A DNA stretch of 64,000 bases from Azolla pinnata. Lineage: Eukaryota; Streptophyta; Polypodiopsida; Salviniales; Salviniaceae. Of the stretch, positions 13,955 through 26,508 are shown one piece after another. Each line of letters starts with the position of its first letter. Within the stretch, counting starts at the first letter, position 1. The notes beneath the pieces were generated by a model. The model worked only from the letters and a program-made list of their open reading frames with translations. It was not told the origin of the DNA and did not search any database. The position numbers and the translations under genes are program-made. The stretch lies in assembly GCA_037176905.1 (NCBI GenBank), contig JBBBWG010031308.1:9605-73604 (forward strand). The letters are read 5' to 3'.

Positions 13955-14225
13955 GCCTGATCCGAAAAGATCAAAATACTTGCCTAATCAGATCAAATCA
14001 AATACTGGCGTGATTCGATCAATTTGGCATTACTGGCCCGATCTGAAAAGATCAAAATACTTTCATGATCGGATCAGATCAAATACTAGCATCATGAATC
14101 AATCAAACTTGGCATTACTGGCCTTGATCTGAAAAGATCAAAATACTTGCCTGATCACATCGAATCAAATACTGGCATGAATCGATCAAACTCGGCATTA
14201 CTGGCCTTGATCTGATCTGATGAAC
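13955..14225. repeat. minisatellite, about 84-bp unit, three copies
   Basis: Three head-to-tail copies starting near 13956, 14038 and 14123 plus a partial fourth at 14205. Each copy opens with a GATCTGAAAAGATC palindrome-like core and ends in GGCATTACTGGCC. The copies differ at several positions. It lies between the divergently transcribed uncharacterised gene and the cycloartenol synthase gene. Confidence 0.85.
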
Positions 14226-14429
14226 AACAGGCACTACTTGCACTACTGACATGATCATATGTCAGAAAGCAAGTGGTCACACAAGAACACTTAGCCCAGA
14301 TCCGCATCAGGCCTTCCTTCTTCTTCTTCTTCTTTCTTCTTCTTGGAAGAGCTCTCTGTGCACACATCATCTCCAGCGCGCGTTTCTGTGTGTCGATCTT
14401 CCCCTTCCTCACGAGGTACAGTCGCGACT

Positions 14430-14431
<2 letters not shown>

Positions 14432-14482
<51 letters not shown>
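14432..14482. repeat. CT dinucleotide microsatellite
   Basis: About 24 CT units with one G interruption, roughly 465 bases upstream of the cycloartenol synthase start codon. CT tracts are common in plant promoters and 5' leaders; a regulatory role here is only possible. Confidence 0.9.
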
Positions 14483-14484
<2 letters not shown>

Positions 14485-14571
14485 CCCCTACATGCATAAT
14501 ATACCTAATTTCCATATATTGCAAGCTTGCATTTTGCATCCGGACATACCCACATGCCTGCACCCACACTC

Positions 14572-14827
14572 ACATGCATGCTTTGCTTGCTTACATAAGA
14601 TGCATTCTTAGATGCATGCATGCTTTGCTTGCTTACATAAGATGCATTCNNNNNNNNNNNNNNNNNNNNNNNNNNNNNNNNNNNNNNNNNNNNNNNNNNN
14701 NNNNNNNNNNNNNNNNNNNNNNNNNNNNNNNNNNNNNNNNNNNNNNNNNAGATGCATGCATGCTTTGCTTGCTTACATAAGATGCATTCTTAGATGCATG
14801 CATGCTTGCTTGCTTACATAAGATGCC
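14572..14827. repeat. 42-bp tandem repeat holding an assembly gap
   Basis: Copies of a 42-base unit (GATGCATGCATGCTTTGCTT then GCTTACATAAGATGCATTCTTA) stand on both sides of a run of exactly 100 N (14650-14749). The last copy before position 14827 lacks a few bases. A gap of fixed length 100 inside a tandem array is the usual mark of an unresolved repeat, so the real array is probably longer. Confidence 0.95.
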
Positions 14828-14946
14828 TACTCTTAGATTGTGAATTCTGTTCTTATGCTCACTTTCTCTGGGATCGGCTCTAGTTGTGATCAAAGCCCAG
14901 ACCTGATTGACAAGAGAAGGATCAAGGCAGAGGAACAGGGGAGGAC

Positions 14947-15380
14947 ATGTGGAAGCTCAAAGTAGCTGACGATGGGGGAGCGCCCTCAACATGGCTAAGA
15001 ACCTTGAACAATCATGTCGGCCGCCAAATATGGCAATTCGATTCTTCTCCAGCTGACCCCTCGGAACTGATCGAGGTGGAAAATGCTCGCAGAGATTTCG
15101 CCCAAAACCGATTCGCCCACAAACATAGCGGTGACAAGCTGATGCGCCTGCAGGTACATTCCTCGAGCTCTCTCCCTCCCCCTCCTGTTTGATTTTATTT
15201 GGATTTGATTTCTGAAAGCAACAATATAATCTATCTGATCTTTTTATATGTATGCATTTATGTCCGTAGAAGTATGTACGAATTTACGGGTATATGTGTG
15301 TGAATACACGGCGATCTGAGACCTCCACATATTAACACTACATAAATACACCTATACAAATCTATCCATATACATGCACA

Positions 15381-15419
<39 letters not shown>

Positions 15420-18400
15420 ATGTTCATATTTATATCTCATTTGCATTTTTTTAGTTATGAAAGAAATACCATTTGCTTGCCATGCATTCACATACATCTC
15501 CTTGTATATATGTAATTAATGCGTGCATATGTTTAAAATATGAAAATTTATCTCAAAAGTGTCTGTTTATGCATAAATGTATGCATGGATGTATCAATGT
15601 ATGTTTGTCTTATTTAGAAATTTGGATATTCCTGTGCCCAGAGACACTAGAATGAAGCTCAGAATTTTGAAGTTGCTGGTCACAAATAGCTATAAAGAGA
15701 TCGTAATCCTGTAATTGTACGTTTCTCCCCTATAAATTCCTGTAACCTTGGTGCGCTCAGCAAGGCTCTGAATTTAGGCTTCTTTTTCAATGTTTGGAAA
15801 GACGGTCTTTGATGTTATTGTATTCCCTTCTGGTCTTCGTTGGGTATAGAGATACACGGAAGTTGGAAAAGATGATGGTCGCCATATATGCCCACTGCAG
15901 TGGAGGCATACTTATTCCGTTTCAATATTCACGAAGTATCTGTTAAAATGTTTACTGATTGGTCGCTATCAGTTTCCCAAGAGTTAGTAGTTATGCCGTT
16001 GTCACATTCTATCTCTTGATGTCATATTGTGTATTGTATGATAAAAGGTGCAGCAACACTGGTTGTTTTTTTATGCAGTATGCAAAAGCTAATTCTTTAC
16101 CACCCCTTCCGGAGCAAGTAAAAGTTGAACATCATAACGAAGTAACTGAAGAAGGGGTCACGACCACCCTAAAGAGAGCTGCCCTGTTTTATTCAACCAT
16201 TCAGGATGAAGATGGTCACTGGCCAGGTGATTATGGTGGCCCAATGTTCCTCCTTCCCGGACTGGTAAGGCTAGAAGAAAAACCATTTTATTGTTTGAAG
16301 CCCCTTGTTAACATACAAGACCTTTCATCTTGACATGTATAGATTTCTTACAGATCATTTCACTTTATGTAACTGGCGCATTGAACACTGTTCTGTCAGA
16401 GGCCCACACACAAGAGATTGTTCGTTATCTTTTTAATCATCAGGCAAGTGTGGCTTCAGTTATATGACATATATGGATTTTCTTTTATAGTATTGGTGAC
16501 ATTTCATATGAATTATAAATCAACGGACATTTACTCATATATGCATTTTTTTAATGACGTATGTATCAGAATGAAGATGGTGGTTGGGGACTACACATTG
16601 AGGGTCACAGTACAATGTTTGGATCAGTTTTGACCTATGTCACATTGAGACTGTTGGGACAAGATCTTGATGGAGGTTTGGATCATGGAATGGAAAGAGG
16701 GAGATCATGGATATTGCAACATGGAGGAGCCACTACTATCCCATCATGGGGAAAGTTTTGGTTATCTGTAAGACTCTATAGATCTTGTCACCTTTTGTCC
16801 CATGGGGCCTTGTACAGAGTTGTAATAAGTTCTGTACTTTAGGTCCTTGGTGTTTTTGACTGGGCTGGGAATAATCCTTTACCACCGGAGATTTGGCTAC
16901 TTCCATATTTCCTTCCAATACATCCAGGTAGTGATCTGCCATGTTATTTCATACAAATTGAAGTTGAAAGCTTCCATTTAGATTTCTTGAGTTCAACAAA
17001 TTGGATTCTTAAATATGTATTCTTCATTGCAGGGAGGATGTGGTGTCATTGCAGAATGGTATACCTGCCCATGAGCTACATATATGGAAAGCGTTTCACT
17101 GGAAAATTAACGGATATTATTCTATCTCTAAGAAAAGAACTCTACAAATCGCCATATGAACACATAGACTGGAACAAGGCAAGAAATGAGTGTGCAAAGG
17201 TGAGCTACGCTGTTCGTGTTTCAATTTGGTTGGTTTATTTGTCTTTCAGTATCTCAAAGCTGACCCGTCCTTTTCTAATTGTCATGTTGGTAGGAAGATT
17301 TGTACTACCCTCACCCTCTTATACAAGATATTCTATGGGCAACACTACATAAAGTAGCAGAACCTATCCTTTTGCATTGGCCAGGGTCTTCACTTCGTAA
17401 ACAAGCCCTGGATACTGTGATGAAGCACGTGCATTATGAAGATGAGAACACAAGATACATCTGCATTGGGCCTGTCAACAAGGTAGGAAAACTCAATGCC
17501 TATGAGATGTGAATATCAGTAAATAGATAATGTGTGATCTAAACATGTTTATCATGATCAGGTCTTGAATATGCTCTGTTGCTGGGTAGAGGATCCAAAC
17601 TCAAGTTCTTTTAAACTTCATTTGCCTCGGATCGCAGATTATCTATGGGTTGCTGAAGATGGCATGAAAATGCAGGTTTAACGAAGCTTCAAACATCATA
17701 AAACGTGATATTGTCATCAAAATTGTTAATATTCTTAATGCACAAATTGCTTTAAACAATGAATGCAGGGTTATAATGGCAGTCAGTTGTGGGATGCTTC
17801 TTTTGCTGTGCAAGCTCTCATTTCTACAGAGCTTCTTGACACATGCGGGCCCATGTTGAAGAAAGCACATGATTTCATTGATAAAACTCAGGTGTGTCTT
17901 CCATGAAGACCATTAATTTTACAAATACCTTGATATCAACTCTTGCAAAAGCTGCATATTTGTAGGTAAGAGATGATTGTCCTGGAGATTTGAAATATTG
18001 GTATAGACATATTTCAAAAGGTGCGTGGCCATTCTCTACAAGAGACCATGGCTGGCCTATCTCGGATTGCACATCTGAAGGCCTAAAGGTGACTATCTTG
18101 CCTCATGTCAATGAAACAAAAGGGAGCAGCACATGGTCTTCTGTGGTGGTTCCTATTTTACGTGTGTGTTTGCATGTAGGCTGCACTAGCGTTGAGTAAA
18201 TTGCCAGCTGAGATTGTTGGAGAAGCCATACCAGCTGAACGTTTTTATGATGCTATAAACACCATCTTATCTTATCAGGTATAATTCTTTCTGAATAACA
18301 CGACTCAGATTGTGAAAGAAGATCTATGGGCACTGATAAAAGCTATTATGGAAGCAATAAGCAATGTTTCTTCAATCTACAGTGACAATCAGCTGCTGGA

Positions 18401-20104
18401 CTAAGATTGGCCTTTCCAGGCACATTAATATTCAAGCAATATAATAGCTACCTATGCCAGACTTAATTATCTTTTATGTTCACATATTTCAGAATCCAAA
18501 TGGTGGAGTTGCAACATATGAGTTGACGCGATCATATTCTTGGCTAGAGGTATGTCCTTCACCGTAATGTTTCCTTTCCTAGTCAACCTTCGAGAATGAT
18601 GTCTATCAAAAATTAAAGGTGGGACTAAAATATGCATTGGTTCCATACAAAAATGATCTTGTGTGGGTTGTAAATGATGAGTGATTTTCTTTCAGCTAAT
18701 TAACCCAGCTGAGACATTTGGGGATATTGTGATTGATTATCCGTAAGTTTCTATATCTCGGTTCAATTTGGCCTCTGTTGTTGCCACCATATAAGGTGTT
18801 CCAAACTATTTCTATGCAGCTATGTTGAATGTACCTCTGCGGTCTTGCAAGGACTCGTGAGCTTCAAGAAGTTGTATCCGAAGCATCGAACTGAGGAGAT
18901 AAATGATTGCATCCGGAAAGCTGCAGCTTACATTGAGAGTATTCAAAGAGAGGATGGTTCATGGTAGGATCGAATTGCAGTTGATGTTTAAAAAGATTCA
19001 AGAGTATACCAAAAATGGAACGGACTTGTGATCAATGTCATTGCTTGTGATCTGCAAGAATATGGATTAAGAAATCATTTTTGGTCGACGTCGATGGCAT
19101 GAAGTAAGATGATAATGGGGATTTGTATAGGTATGGAAGCTGGGGTGTTTGTTTTATGTACGGTACTTGGTTTGGTATTTTGGGATTGATTGCTGCGGGC
19201 CGATCTTATCAAACTTCCAAAGCGGTTCAAAAGGCTTGTGGCTTTCTTCTCTCTAAGCAGCTTCCTTCTGGTGGATGGGGTGAAAGCTACTTGTCCTGTC
19301 AGGATAAGGTAAGTCAAATCTCGAGTGTTTTCAAGTCAAAATGACATTTTTTCCTTATGCAACTTCCAGCATTTATCTAGGTAGCTTGTGCTTTTTTGGG
19401 GTTTTCCATGTTTACTTCTGACAATATAGGAGTACACAAACCTTCCTGGTGATCGAGCACATATCGTGCATACATCTTGGGCCATGCTGTCGCTTATCAC
19501 TGCAGGACAGGTTGTTACCTCACTGATTTGACAACATTTTGTACAACTGTTGTGAATGTAGAGAGGACATGTTGAACCTGCCTGCACTTCAAAAGTCTCA
19601 AAAAAAACTCAAAAGATTGATTCTGTTCCTTCTCAAACTAATTGGTAATGATCCATGATAAGATTGACCGATTGGGAAATTTTTCGGTGTTGCACAGGCT
19701 GAAAAGGATCCATTGCCCCTTCATAGAGGAGCATCTGTTCTGATTAATTCGCAACTCGAGAACGGTGACTATCCACAACAGGTGATAAGAAATGAAGTGC
19801 CCTGCACATAACAAATATGAATCTCTATATGTATGTATCTATGTATTTGTGTGTCTATGTATAAAATACGAGCACACACGTATGAGTAGCATCATGTATG
19901 TGTATACACACAATGGTATGCATGTATGGATTGTGTATTTGCATTTTGCTGGTCTTTTTTTCAAACAATTGCAGTGTTCTCTTTTTGCAGGAAATTACGG
20001 GTGTTTTCAATCGCAATTGTATGATTTCATACTCGGCATATCGAAATATCTTTCCCATTTGGGCGCTCGGAGAGTATAAACGCAATGTGCTAAAAAAAGC
20101 ATAA
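14947..20104 (+). CDS. CAS1: cycloartenol synthase (oxidosqualene cyclase)
   Basis: Cyclises 2,3-oxidosqualene to cycloartenol, the entry step of plant sterol synthesis, on the ER membrane. Eighteen exons: 14947-15153, 16079-16264, 16354-16443, 16570-16767, 16843-16927, 17033-17199, 17294-17482, 17562-17675, 17769-17891, 17966-18088, 18180-18278, 18493-18549, 18696-18742, 18820-18963, 19131-19308, 19430-19510, 19698-19781, 19991-20104. They splice in phase to 761 residues, the family length. QW-type repeats are present ([32 protein letters not shown]). The catalytic Asp487 sits in [12 protein letters not shown]. The three residues known to separate cycloartenol from lanosterol synthases are of the cycloartenol type: Tyr414 (GYNGSQLWD), His481 and Ile485. 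The third intron has a GC donor (GCAAGT at 16444), otherwise all are GT-AG. Nothing looks broken; the gene is expected to be a housekeeping sterol gene. Confidence 0.95.
15381..15419. repeat. ATCT tetranucleotide microsatellite
   Basis: About ten ATCT units in intron 1 of the cycloartenol synthase gene. Confidence 0.9.
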
Positions 20105-20910
20105 ATGATCAAAGAAGAGAAAAAGAAAGGAAGGCTCTAGATGATTCGGGTCGATTTTTCACCAACGGGAGGGAGCATGTAGAATCAGCACAATGTCGCG
20201 TTGGTTTTTGTAACTTATGCTTAGCATCAACTTATAGTGTGGGGCTCTATTTCAAGTCTCTCTCTTCTCAGCATTCGTTTTGCGTAAACGGCATTGATGA
20301 TTTCAGACTCTTAATTAATTTTGAATGAATCTATACTTTCCAAAATTTTAGTCTTGCAGAAGTTTTTTGTATGTTGGCAGTGGAGATTGACGCCGTCGCA
20401 TCTTCATAAGAATCTTGAGAGCGTTTGATGGCCAATTAGCGTTGGTTAAGGTTGTAGTAATAACAACTTTGGATGGTTATCGTGGTATCGGTGGAATGAG
20501 TGTCGTATGCTTCTTTAATATCACGGTATGTTTGGCGATGGTTTGTGTGCGCATAAGGAGATCATGCAACTACATGTTTTGCAGAGCTATATGAGCCTCG
20601 TTTCGAAGCTGATTAGACATTCGAAGCTATATAAGCATTTGCTGAGCTTGTAGATGAACAACCAATATAGAGGAGTGAAGGTTGTAATTCCATAGGAGAA
20701 CAAAGCGAAAACACATAACATGGCACCTTATTCGATGCACAACCTCGCAGCAATCGATGCCCGTTGAGATTTGAACCCATCGGAGACGGCAATCGAATCT
20801 ATGTCAAGCGAAGCTGCCTCATCAGCACGTGATCAATAGCGGACATGCTTAATGCAATCGAACCTGCGTTGCTCTGCAACGCTTAATGAGAGTTGTTAAA
20901 AGGCCGAAAT
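20105..20910. other. intergenic, 3' flank of cycloartenol synthase
   Basis: No gene seen. It should hold the 3' UTR of the cyclase gene. The second half is less AT-rich than the first and carries short open stretches without recognisable similarity. Confidence 0.55.
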
Positions 20911-21034
20911 GCTCGATCGGGCAGATTAAAGCGCTCGATCAGGCAGATTAAAGTGCTCGATTAGGCAGATTAAAGTGCTCGATTAGGCAGATTAAAGTGC
21001 TCGATCAGGCAGATTAAAGTGCTCAATTGGCAGA
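20911..21034. repeat. 22-bp tandem repeat, five to six copies
   Basis: Unit GCTCGATCAGGCAGATTAAA plus GT, repeated from 20911 to about 21020 with only a few C/T or A/G differences, then a shortened last copy. It ends about 450 bases before the start codon of the RED/SMU2 gene. Confidence 0.92.
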
Positions 21035-21187
21035 GACATATCGATCGAGACGATGCAAGAAAGATTTGATAAGCAAATTGGAATGGTTCTCGCGAGATTC
21101 GAACCTAGCATCGATGCCCAGAACTGGAGCTTCTGGAATCAATTGTGTACAAGGAATTTGAGAAGCTGTTTTGGTGGGCGATTTTGG

Positions 21188-21411
21188 CCCGTCCCAAGCT
21201 CCGATTTTGCACGAGAAATCCATCGCCTTCCCTTGCGTTGCAGAGAAATCGAGGAGGAACCCACCTCCCAAAACCCTAATTGCTGCAGCCTGTGATCAGC
21301 CCAAGCTCTAGTTTTGCAAGGACCCCATCGCCCTCTCTGCGTTTCTGAGAACGAGCGGTTCCTGCCCCACCTCCCAGAACCGCTCTGATTGCTGCAGTCT
21401 GCCCTCAGCCC
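21188..21411. repeat. tandem duplication of about 112 bp in the RED/SMU2 leader
   Basis: Two adjacent diverged copies (about 21188-21299 and 21300-21411) share CCCAAGCTC, TTTTGCA, CCATCGCC, CCCACCTCCCA and TTGCTGCAG in the same order. They lie just upstream of the RED/SMU2 start and are probably leader or promoter sequence. Confidence 0.7.
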
Positions 21412-21482
21412 CTCTAACCAAGAATCCCCCCTTGCCCCGACCACTAACCCTAATTCGAGATAGAGAAGAGGCAGAGATTCTC

Positions 21483-24400
21483 ATGTCGAATCCCTTGCCC
21501 CCTCCCCCCAGGCCGCCTCGGAGCGACCACAGAGACAAAGAGAAGGACAGGGAATCTTTTCGTGCCGAGAATCTGTCCAACGATGACTTCAGACGGATGG
21601 TCATGGAAACTCCTCGCCGCACCGAAGATCCTCACCTCAAAGATCGTTCTCGAAGGTTTTTCTGCCCCGCCCCTCTCTCTCTGTTTCGTATGCTTCTTCA
21701 TTGTTTCTTTCTTCTCATCTAAACCGTATTTCTTCTTTGACGCCGCTAATTTTTTAATGAAAGTTATCTGCTTGCATCACATAAACACAGAGCATGAAGC
21801 AACACCATGCGAATGCTTACATGCATATGTGCACACATAAGAGCATGATGAAAAACACAACTCACTTGTAAGAGATCGATATATAATACCTTAGGCATGC
21901 ATATGTGTGTGGTGCTTTTATATATGCGTATATTTTTCGAATTATGGGTGTTTTTGTGAAGATTGTTCTGTTTTTTTTCTCCTGAATTCAATGGGGCCTT
22001 ATAGTCGTACAAAACACGAAGATGGCGAAGGTGAGAAACGGAGCAATAATCATCAAAATCCGAAGAAATATCGGCCCAAACCAAGAGAGTAAGCATCAGT
22101 TCAAGAACAAAGTGCTGAGTAATAGAATGGTTATGTGAATATGAATAGCTTGATTCCATTTTGATTTGTTCTTGGTCTCTTGGCCATTTGATTCTTTCAC
22201 CTGCTTGAAGAGAGGAGAAGAAAGATGAACCTGATGAACCCAAATATCGTGATCGAGCAAAAGAGCGTAGAGAAGATCAAAATCCAGATTATGATCATAC
22301 TGCAGCTGAATTGGGCTCCCTTCATGCTGTGGCCCCGCCGGGTACAGTTGATTTGAGGTATTTATCCATCACATCCATTATGTCGAAACTCAACAGTGGA
22401 TGCTTTCATGTTGATCATATCAAAGCTTGACCCAATTTAGAGCCTGAATCCCTTGCTAACAACTATCAAAACTCAACTCCGTTTTTGTGTTGTATTACAA
22501 CGAAAGCCTTCTCCTAGAGCTGAATGTGCTCCTTTATGTTCTGTCTGTGTCTTCAGAACAACGGATGCTCATAGAATATCAATCGAGAACAGTAAGTTTC
22601 TTGGAGGTGATGTTGAGCACACGCATCTCGTGAAAGGGCTAGATTTTGCATTGCTTCATAAGGTTCGGAGTGAGATAGACAAGAGGCCAGATGATGAAGA
22701 TGATGCCGAAGATGTAAAGCGCAAGTAAGCTGGGTGTTCATTAACTCAATTTTCAGAAACTGTAATTATTCTGTTATTTTATGATTCATTAAAATATTTT
22801 CTGGTGGGCGTTTAATTAATTTAGAGCACGCCAAGAAGAGAACACAATGGTGTTTCGAACATCATCGGCAAAGGTATATGGTGTCCATGTGAATTGTCAA
22901 TATGGACGGTTGTTTTCAGAATAAAATCAGAATATTTACCAGCCTCTATTTATACAGATGGTTTACCAGTGGCTTGTGAAGCCTCAAAGCTTCAACAAGA
23001 CGAATGAAATGTTTTTACCAGGGAGAACAGCATTCGTCTACAACCTGGTCAAAATCTTACCTTTTCCAGAAAAATGTGCTGCTGTGTTAATTCTGAGCTG
23101 TTTAAGTTTTCACGTAGTTCTTATGAGATACTTATCTCAGCTGATTGAGTTGATCTGGACTATGTGTAGGAGGAGGAATTTGCACCTGATATACCAACTA
23201 CACTGCATCGCAGTAAAGCAGACTGCCCTGTGCCACAGGTTTGATAGTATTTTAACTCTTTGTGCTAAAAGCATAAGAATAAGGATGAGTCATGGCTTCA
23301 TCAATCTTTCTGATTGTGGTTTGTTTTAGAGCATGCATGCTGAAGGTGCAAGGTTTTCATACAGGAAATGGTGACTGTGTCTGTGGATGGGACTGTACTT
23401 GAACGTATTGCCAAGATAATGACATATCTTCGGCTTGGCTCCTCTGGAAAGGTAAATTACTCGATGGTTGAAAGAATGGATGCGACAGCAGTACTTTCTT
23501 TTCATTATTTCTTTCTGTGTTTATAACAATCTTTATTTAAATGTAGGTCTTGAAGAAGAAGAAAAAAGAGACAGGAGGTACCAGCTATGAATTTCTTATT
23601 TTCTTTTGTCTTGGACATGTTTAACAGTTTATTTGCTTGGGCTATATATGTGTCTTTAAGCATCTACTTCATATGAAAATGTACTCATAAGTTGCTGCCT
23701 TTCATAAATGTCTCTCTCTTGTGTTTGAGCGTAAGACATGAGAATGTTTAGTGCTTGAATAATGCACGTCTTGAAGTAGTGTAGGGGTCATGTATCTTTA
23801 CTTCTGTTTTCCTTTCAACACGAGTCAGACATGTTTCTTGATCAGATTGCATTTAAATGCCTGTATGCAATAGACAGATCATGGCTTACAGACGAAAATA
23901 GTTTATGAAATTTATAAATTTCAAGCTCGCTGATTCTTTTGGTAACAAGTTACAGATTTGGAATTGTTTTTCTTTGAAGCAGCAAAAGGGCTACTTCCAC
24001 ATGAAAATGGAGGTCAGGAAAAGAAGCATGAGAATAAGGCGAACTCAAAGCAGTCGGACCTTGCAAATCTACTGCCCCCTCCACCTCCACCTCCCAAGAA
24101 AGCTCCACGTGCTGAGGAGGATGACATCTTTGAAGATGCAGGAGTTGAATATGTGCCGACCATCAATGATAAGAATGATAAAAGCCCTGTCTCTGAAGAC
24201 ATGGAGGAATCACCTCGAGAGGGTCCAAGGCCTACTTCATACTTCGCTGAACCAGATTATGGACCTGCGCCACCGCCTGATACCACTCAAGAATGGGCAC
24301 AACCGGTATGTGTAAGATGTGGAATGGGAAATAACATACTAATATAAATATGGTCCTCATAGATTCTCAAAATACCCCGATGCTCTGTTGATCCATGATC

Positions 24401-26508
24401 ACGATTTTGGTTTATCAAGGGCATTTTTAGACTGAGGCGTCCATCATGGTTAAGATACAGATGCAGTTATTTGAAACACATCTTAGGTTAAATAAGCTCT
24501 ACTTCTCATTTTATGCCCAAAATGTCTATTTGGGGGTAAAATGGGAAAATAGTACATAGAGTCAAAATTCAGGTCATTTTGAGCTCCAAGAAAACTGTTG
24601 ACAAGCAAAAGAGAAGAAAACTGAGTGACATTTTCTATTATGCTCTTCTTTAGCATTAATGGGGAAGTACAAACTAGAGATAAAACTCAGTCATTTTCAG
24701 CTCCAAAAAAAACCGATGTGCAAGTAAAACAGTAGAAAACTGAGTGATCTCGTTTAATATGCTCTTCTGTTGGCATTAGCAGAGATATAATAGAACAGAG
24801 CCCGAAATCTATGTGCAAAAGAGAAAAAAGAACAGGGGATAGAACACCAGAAAAAGTGTTTTTTCAAAGAAAACAGGGTAAATGGAAAATTGGAAGATAT
24901 GAGAAGTTTTTTTAAGAGAGAAAACAGAACAGTAAACTAGGGAAAAAGAAACGGATAAGTTAACTGACTTTTCCAGACAAAATGAAAAGTAGTAATGGGT
25001 GCTTTTTCATAGAGAACAGGTCAAGAAAAAAAACAGAGCAACCAGTATCAGGACAGCATGATTGTTCTGTCTCTCTGGACATCAAATGGCTTACAGAGGA
25101 CAATATCAGTAAATTATAGTTTCGGCTCCTTGGCATTTCTTAATTCTTTGTTATTCATTGTTATGTAGGTGGATAGTAGCAAGAACGATCAAGCTTTTGT
25201 TAAGAATGTTGACCTTTTATAATGTTGGTAAATGCATCATAATCTATGGAATGTTCATGTTGCAAATACATCTAAATTCTAAGATGCTTAGTGGATAAGA
25301 CGTGTGGACGTGTCACATCCTACATGTGTCCTGTAAGATTTATCTGATCTTTGGTGTAACGTATCCCTCACTATCTCTGTCTAGTTAAGAGAGAAAGGGG
25401 CTTGTACGGTGGCTGTTTAACAGAAAGAAGAACAAACCCCTGGGTCTTAGTTTCTCCTTATGTGATTGACTAGGGGCATTTGAGGAAATGAAGAAAACCC
25501 CAGTTGGAAAAATAAATTCTAACCCATGGGTGTTCTTTGCCACACAGTTTTGAAAGATTAGCTTCAATTCATGATGATCTTTTGATATTCTCTTATGATA
25601 TCCTGTTTTTATTCCCATTACCTTTGATAGCCAGGCTATGATGCAATGCAAGGACCACTATTACCACCATCATATCAAAGAGATTGGCAAGAGTATCCTC
25701 CGCCACCCCCTGAGACATATGCAGGGCCATGGTTACCTGACCAAGTGCCTTATCCGGAGCAGTATATGGTGGCTCAAGTAACCGAGCTAATGACACAAGC
25801 AGCAACTGCTGGAGGTTTGCCGCTTCAGGATCCAAGGTTCATGACTCAAGAGGAGAAAGATCGTGGGTTCGGTTCAGTGTTCAAGAGAGATGACCAAAGG
25901 CTGCAACAACGCAGAGAGATGGATATCCGAGAAAAAGATCCAAACTTCATCTCTGCAAGTTACTCAGAGTGTTATCCTGGGTACCAAGAATACAATCGAG
26001 AGATCGTCGATAGTGATGAAGATGAAGACCTAACCAAGATGGATATGGGTGGAAGAGTAAGGATATGAAACTTTCTGCTTTGGTTTATCCGTGATTTCAC
26101 TATAAGAGGTCACTAGATATAGCTGCTGCTTTTCTTAGCAGTGAATTAGACTATGACCAAGTTTCCAATGGTTTTATGTGTATGCATGGGTTTGCTAAAT
26201 TTTCTTCCTCTGTTTTATCCATGACACAGGCGAAAGGTCGGTTGCATAGGTGGGATTTTGAGACAGAAGAAGATTGGGCCAAATACAATGAACAGAAAGA
26301 AGCCATGCCAAAGGCTGCTTTCCAATTTGGAGTGAAGATGCAAGATGGTCGGAAGACCCGAAAACAGAACAAAGACCAGAAATTGAATAATGAGCTGCAT
26401 AAGATAAATCAGATCATGGACAAAAAGAAGAAAGAGAAGCCCGGTTCATTTGATGAACCTAGCCACTACGATGAAGAGATACAGCCAGGAAAAAGGCTTC
26501 GAGTTTAG
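21483..26508 (+). CDS. SMU2: RED-like splicing factor (SMU2 homologue)
   Basis: Homologue of human RED (IK) and Arabidopsis SMU2, a spliceosomal B-complex protein that works with SMU1 in the nucleus. Twelve exons: 21483-21655, 22005-22088, 22211-22357, 22557-22724, 22825-22873, 22958-23047, 23170-23238, 23365-23451, 23547-23577, 23983-24305, 25631-26056, 26230-26508; in phase, 641 residues. The N-terminal RED_N region is clear: YRDRAKERREDQNPDYD, then ISIENSKFLGGDVEHTHLVK with LDFALLHKVRSEI, then FAPDIPTTLHRSKADCP. A proline run (LLPPPPPPPKK) lies in the middle. The RED_C region holds GRLHRWDFETEEDWAKYNEQ and a Lys-rich tail ending PGKRLRV. The start Met opens MSNPLPPPPRPP and follows an in-frame open stretch, so a start a little upstream cannot be excluded. 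Exon 9 has only 31 nt. The long intron 10 contains a tandem repeat. Confidence 0.93.
24562..24790. repeat. two-copy tandem repeat of about 119 bp in an intron
   Basis: Copies begin at about 24562 and 24681, each with TCATTTT, AGCTCCAA, AAAACTGAGTGA and TATGCTCTTCT in order. Located in the 1.3 kb tenth intron of the RED/SMU2 gene. Confidence 0.75.
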
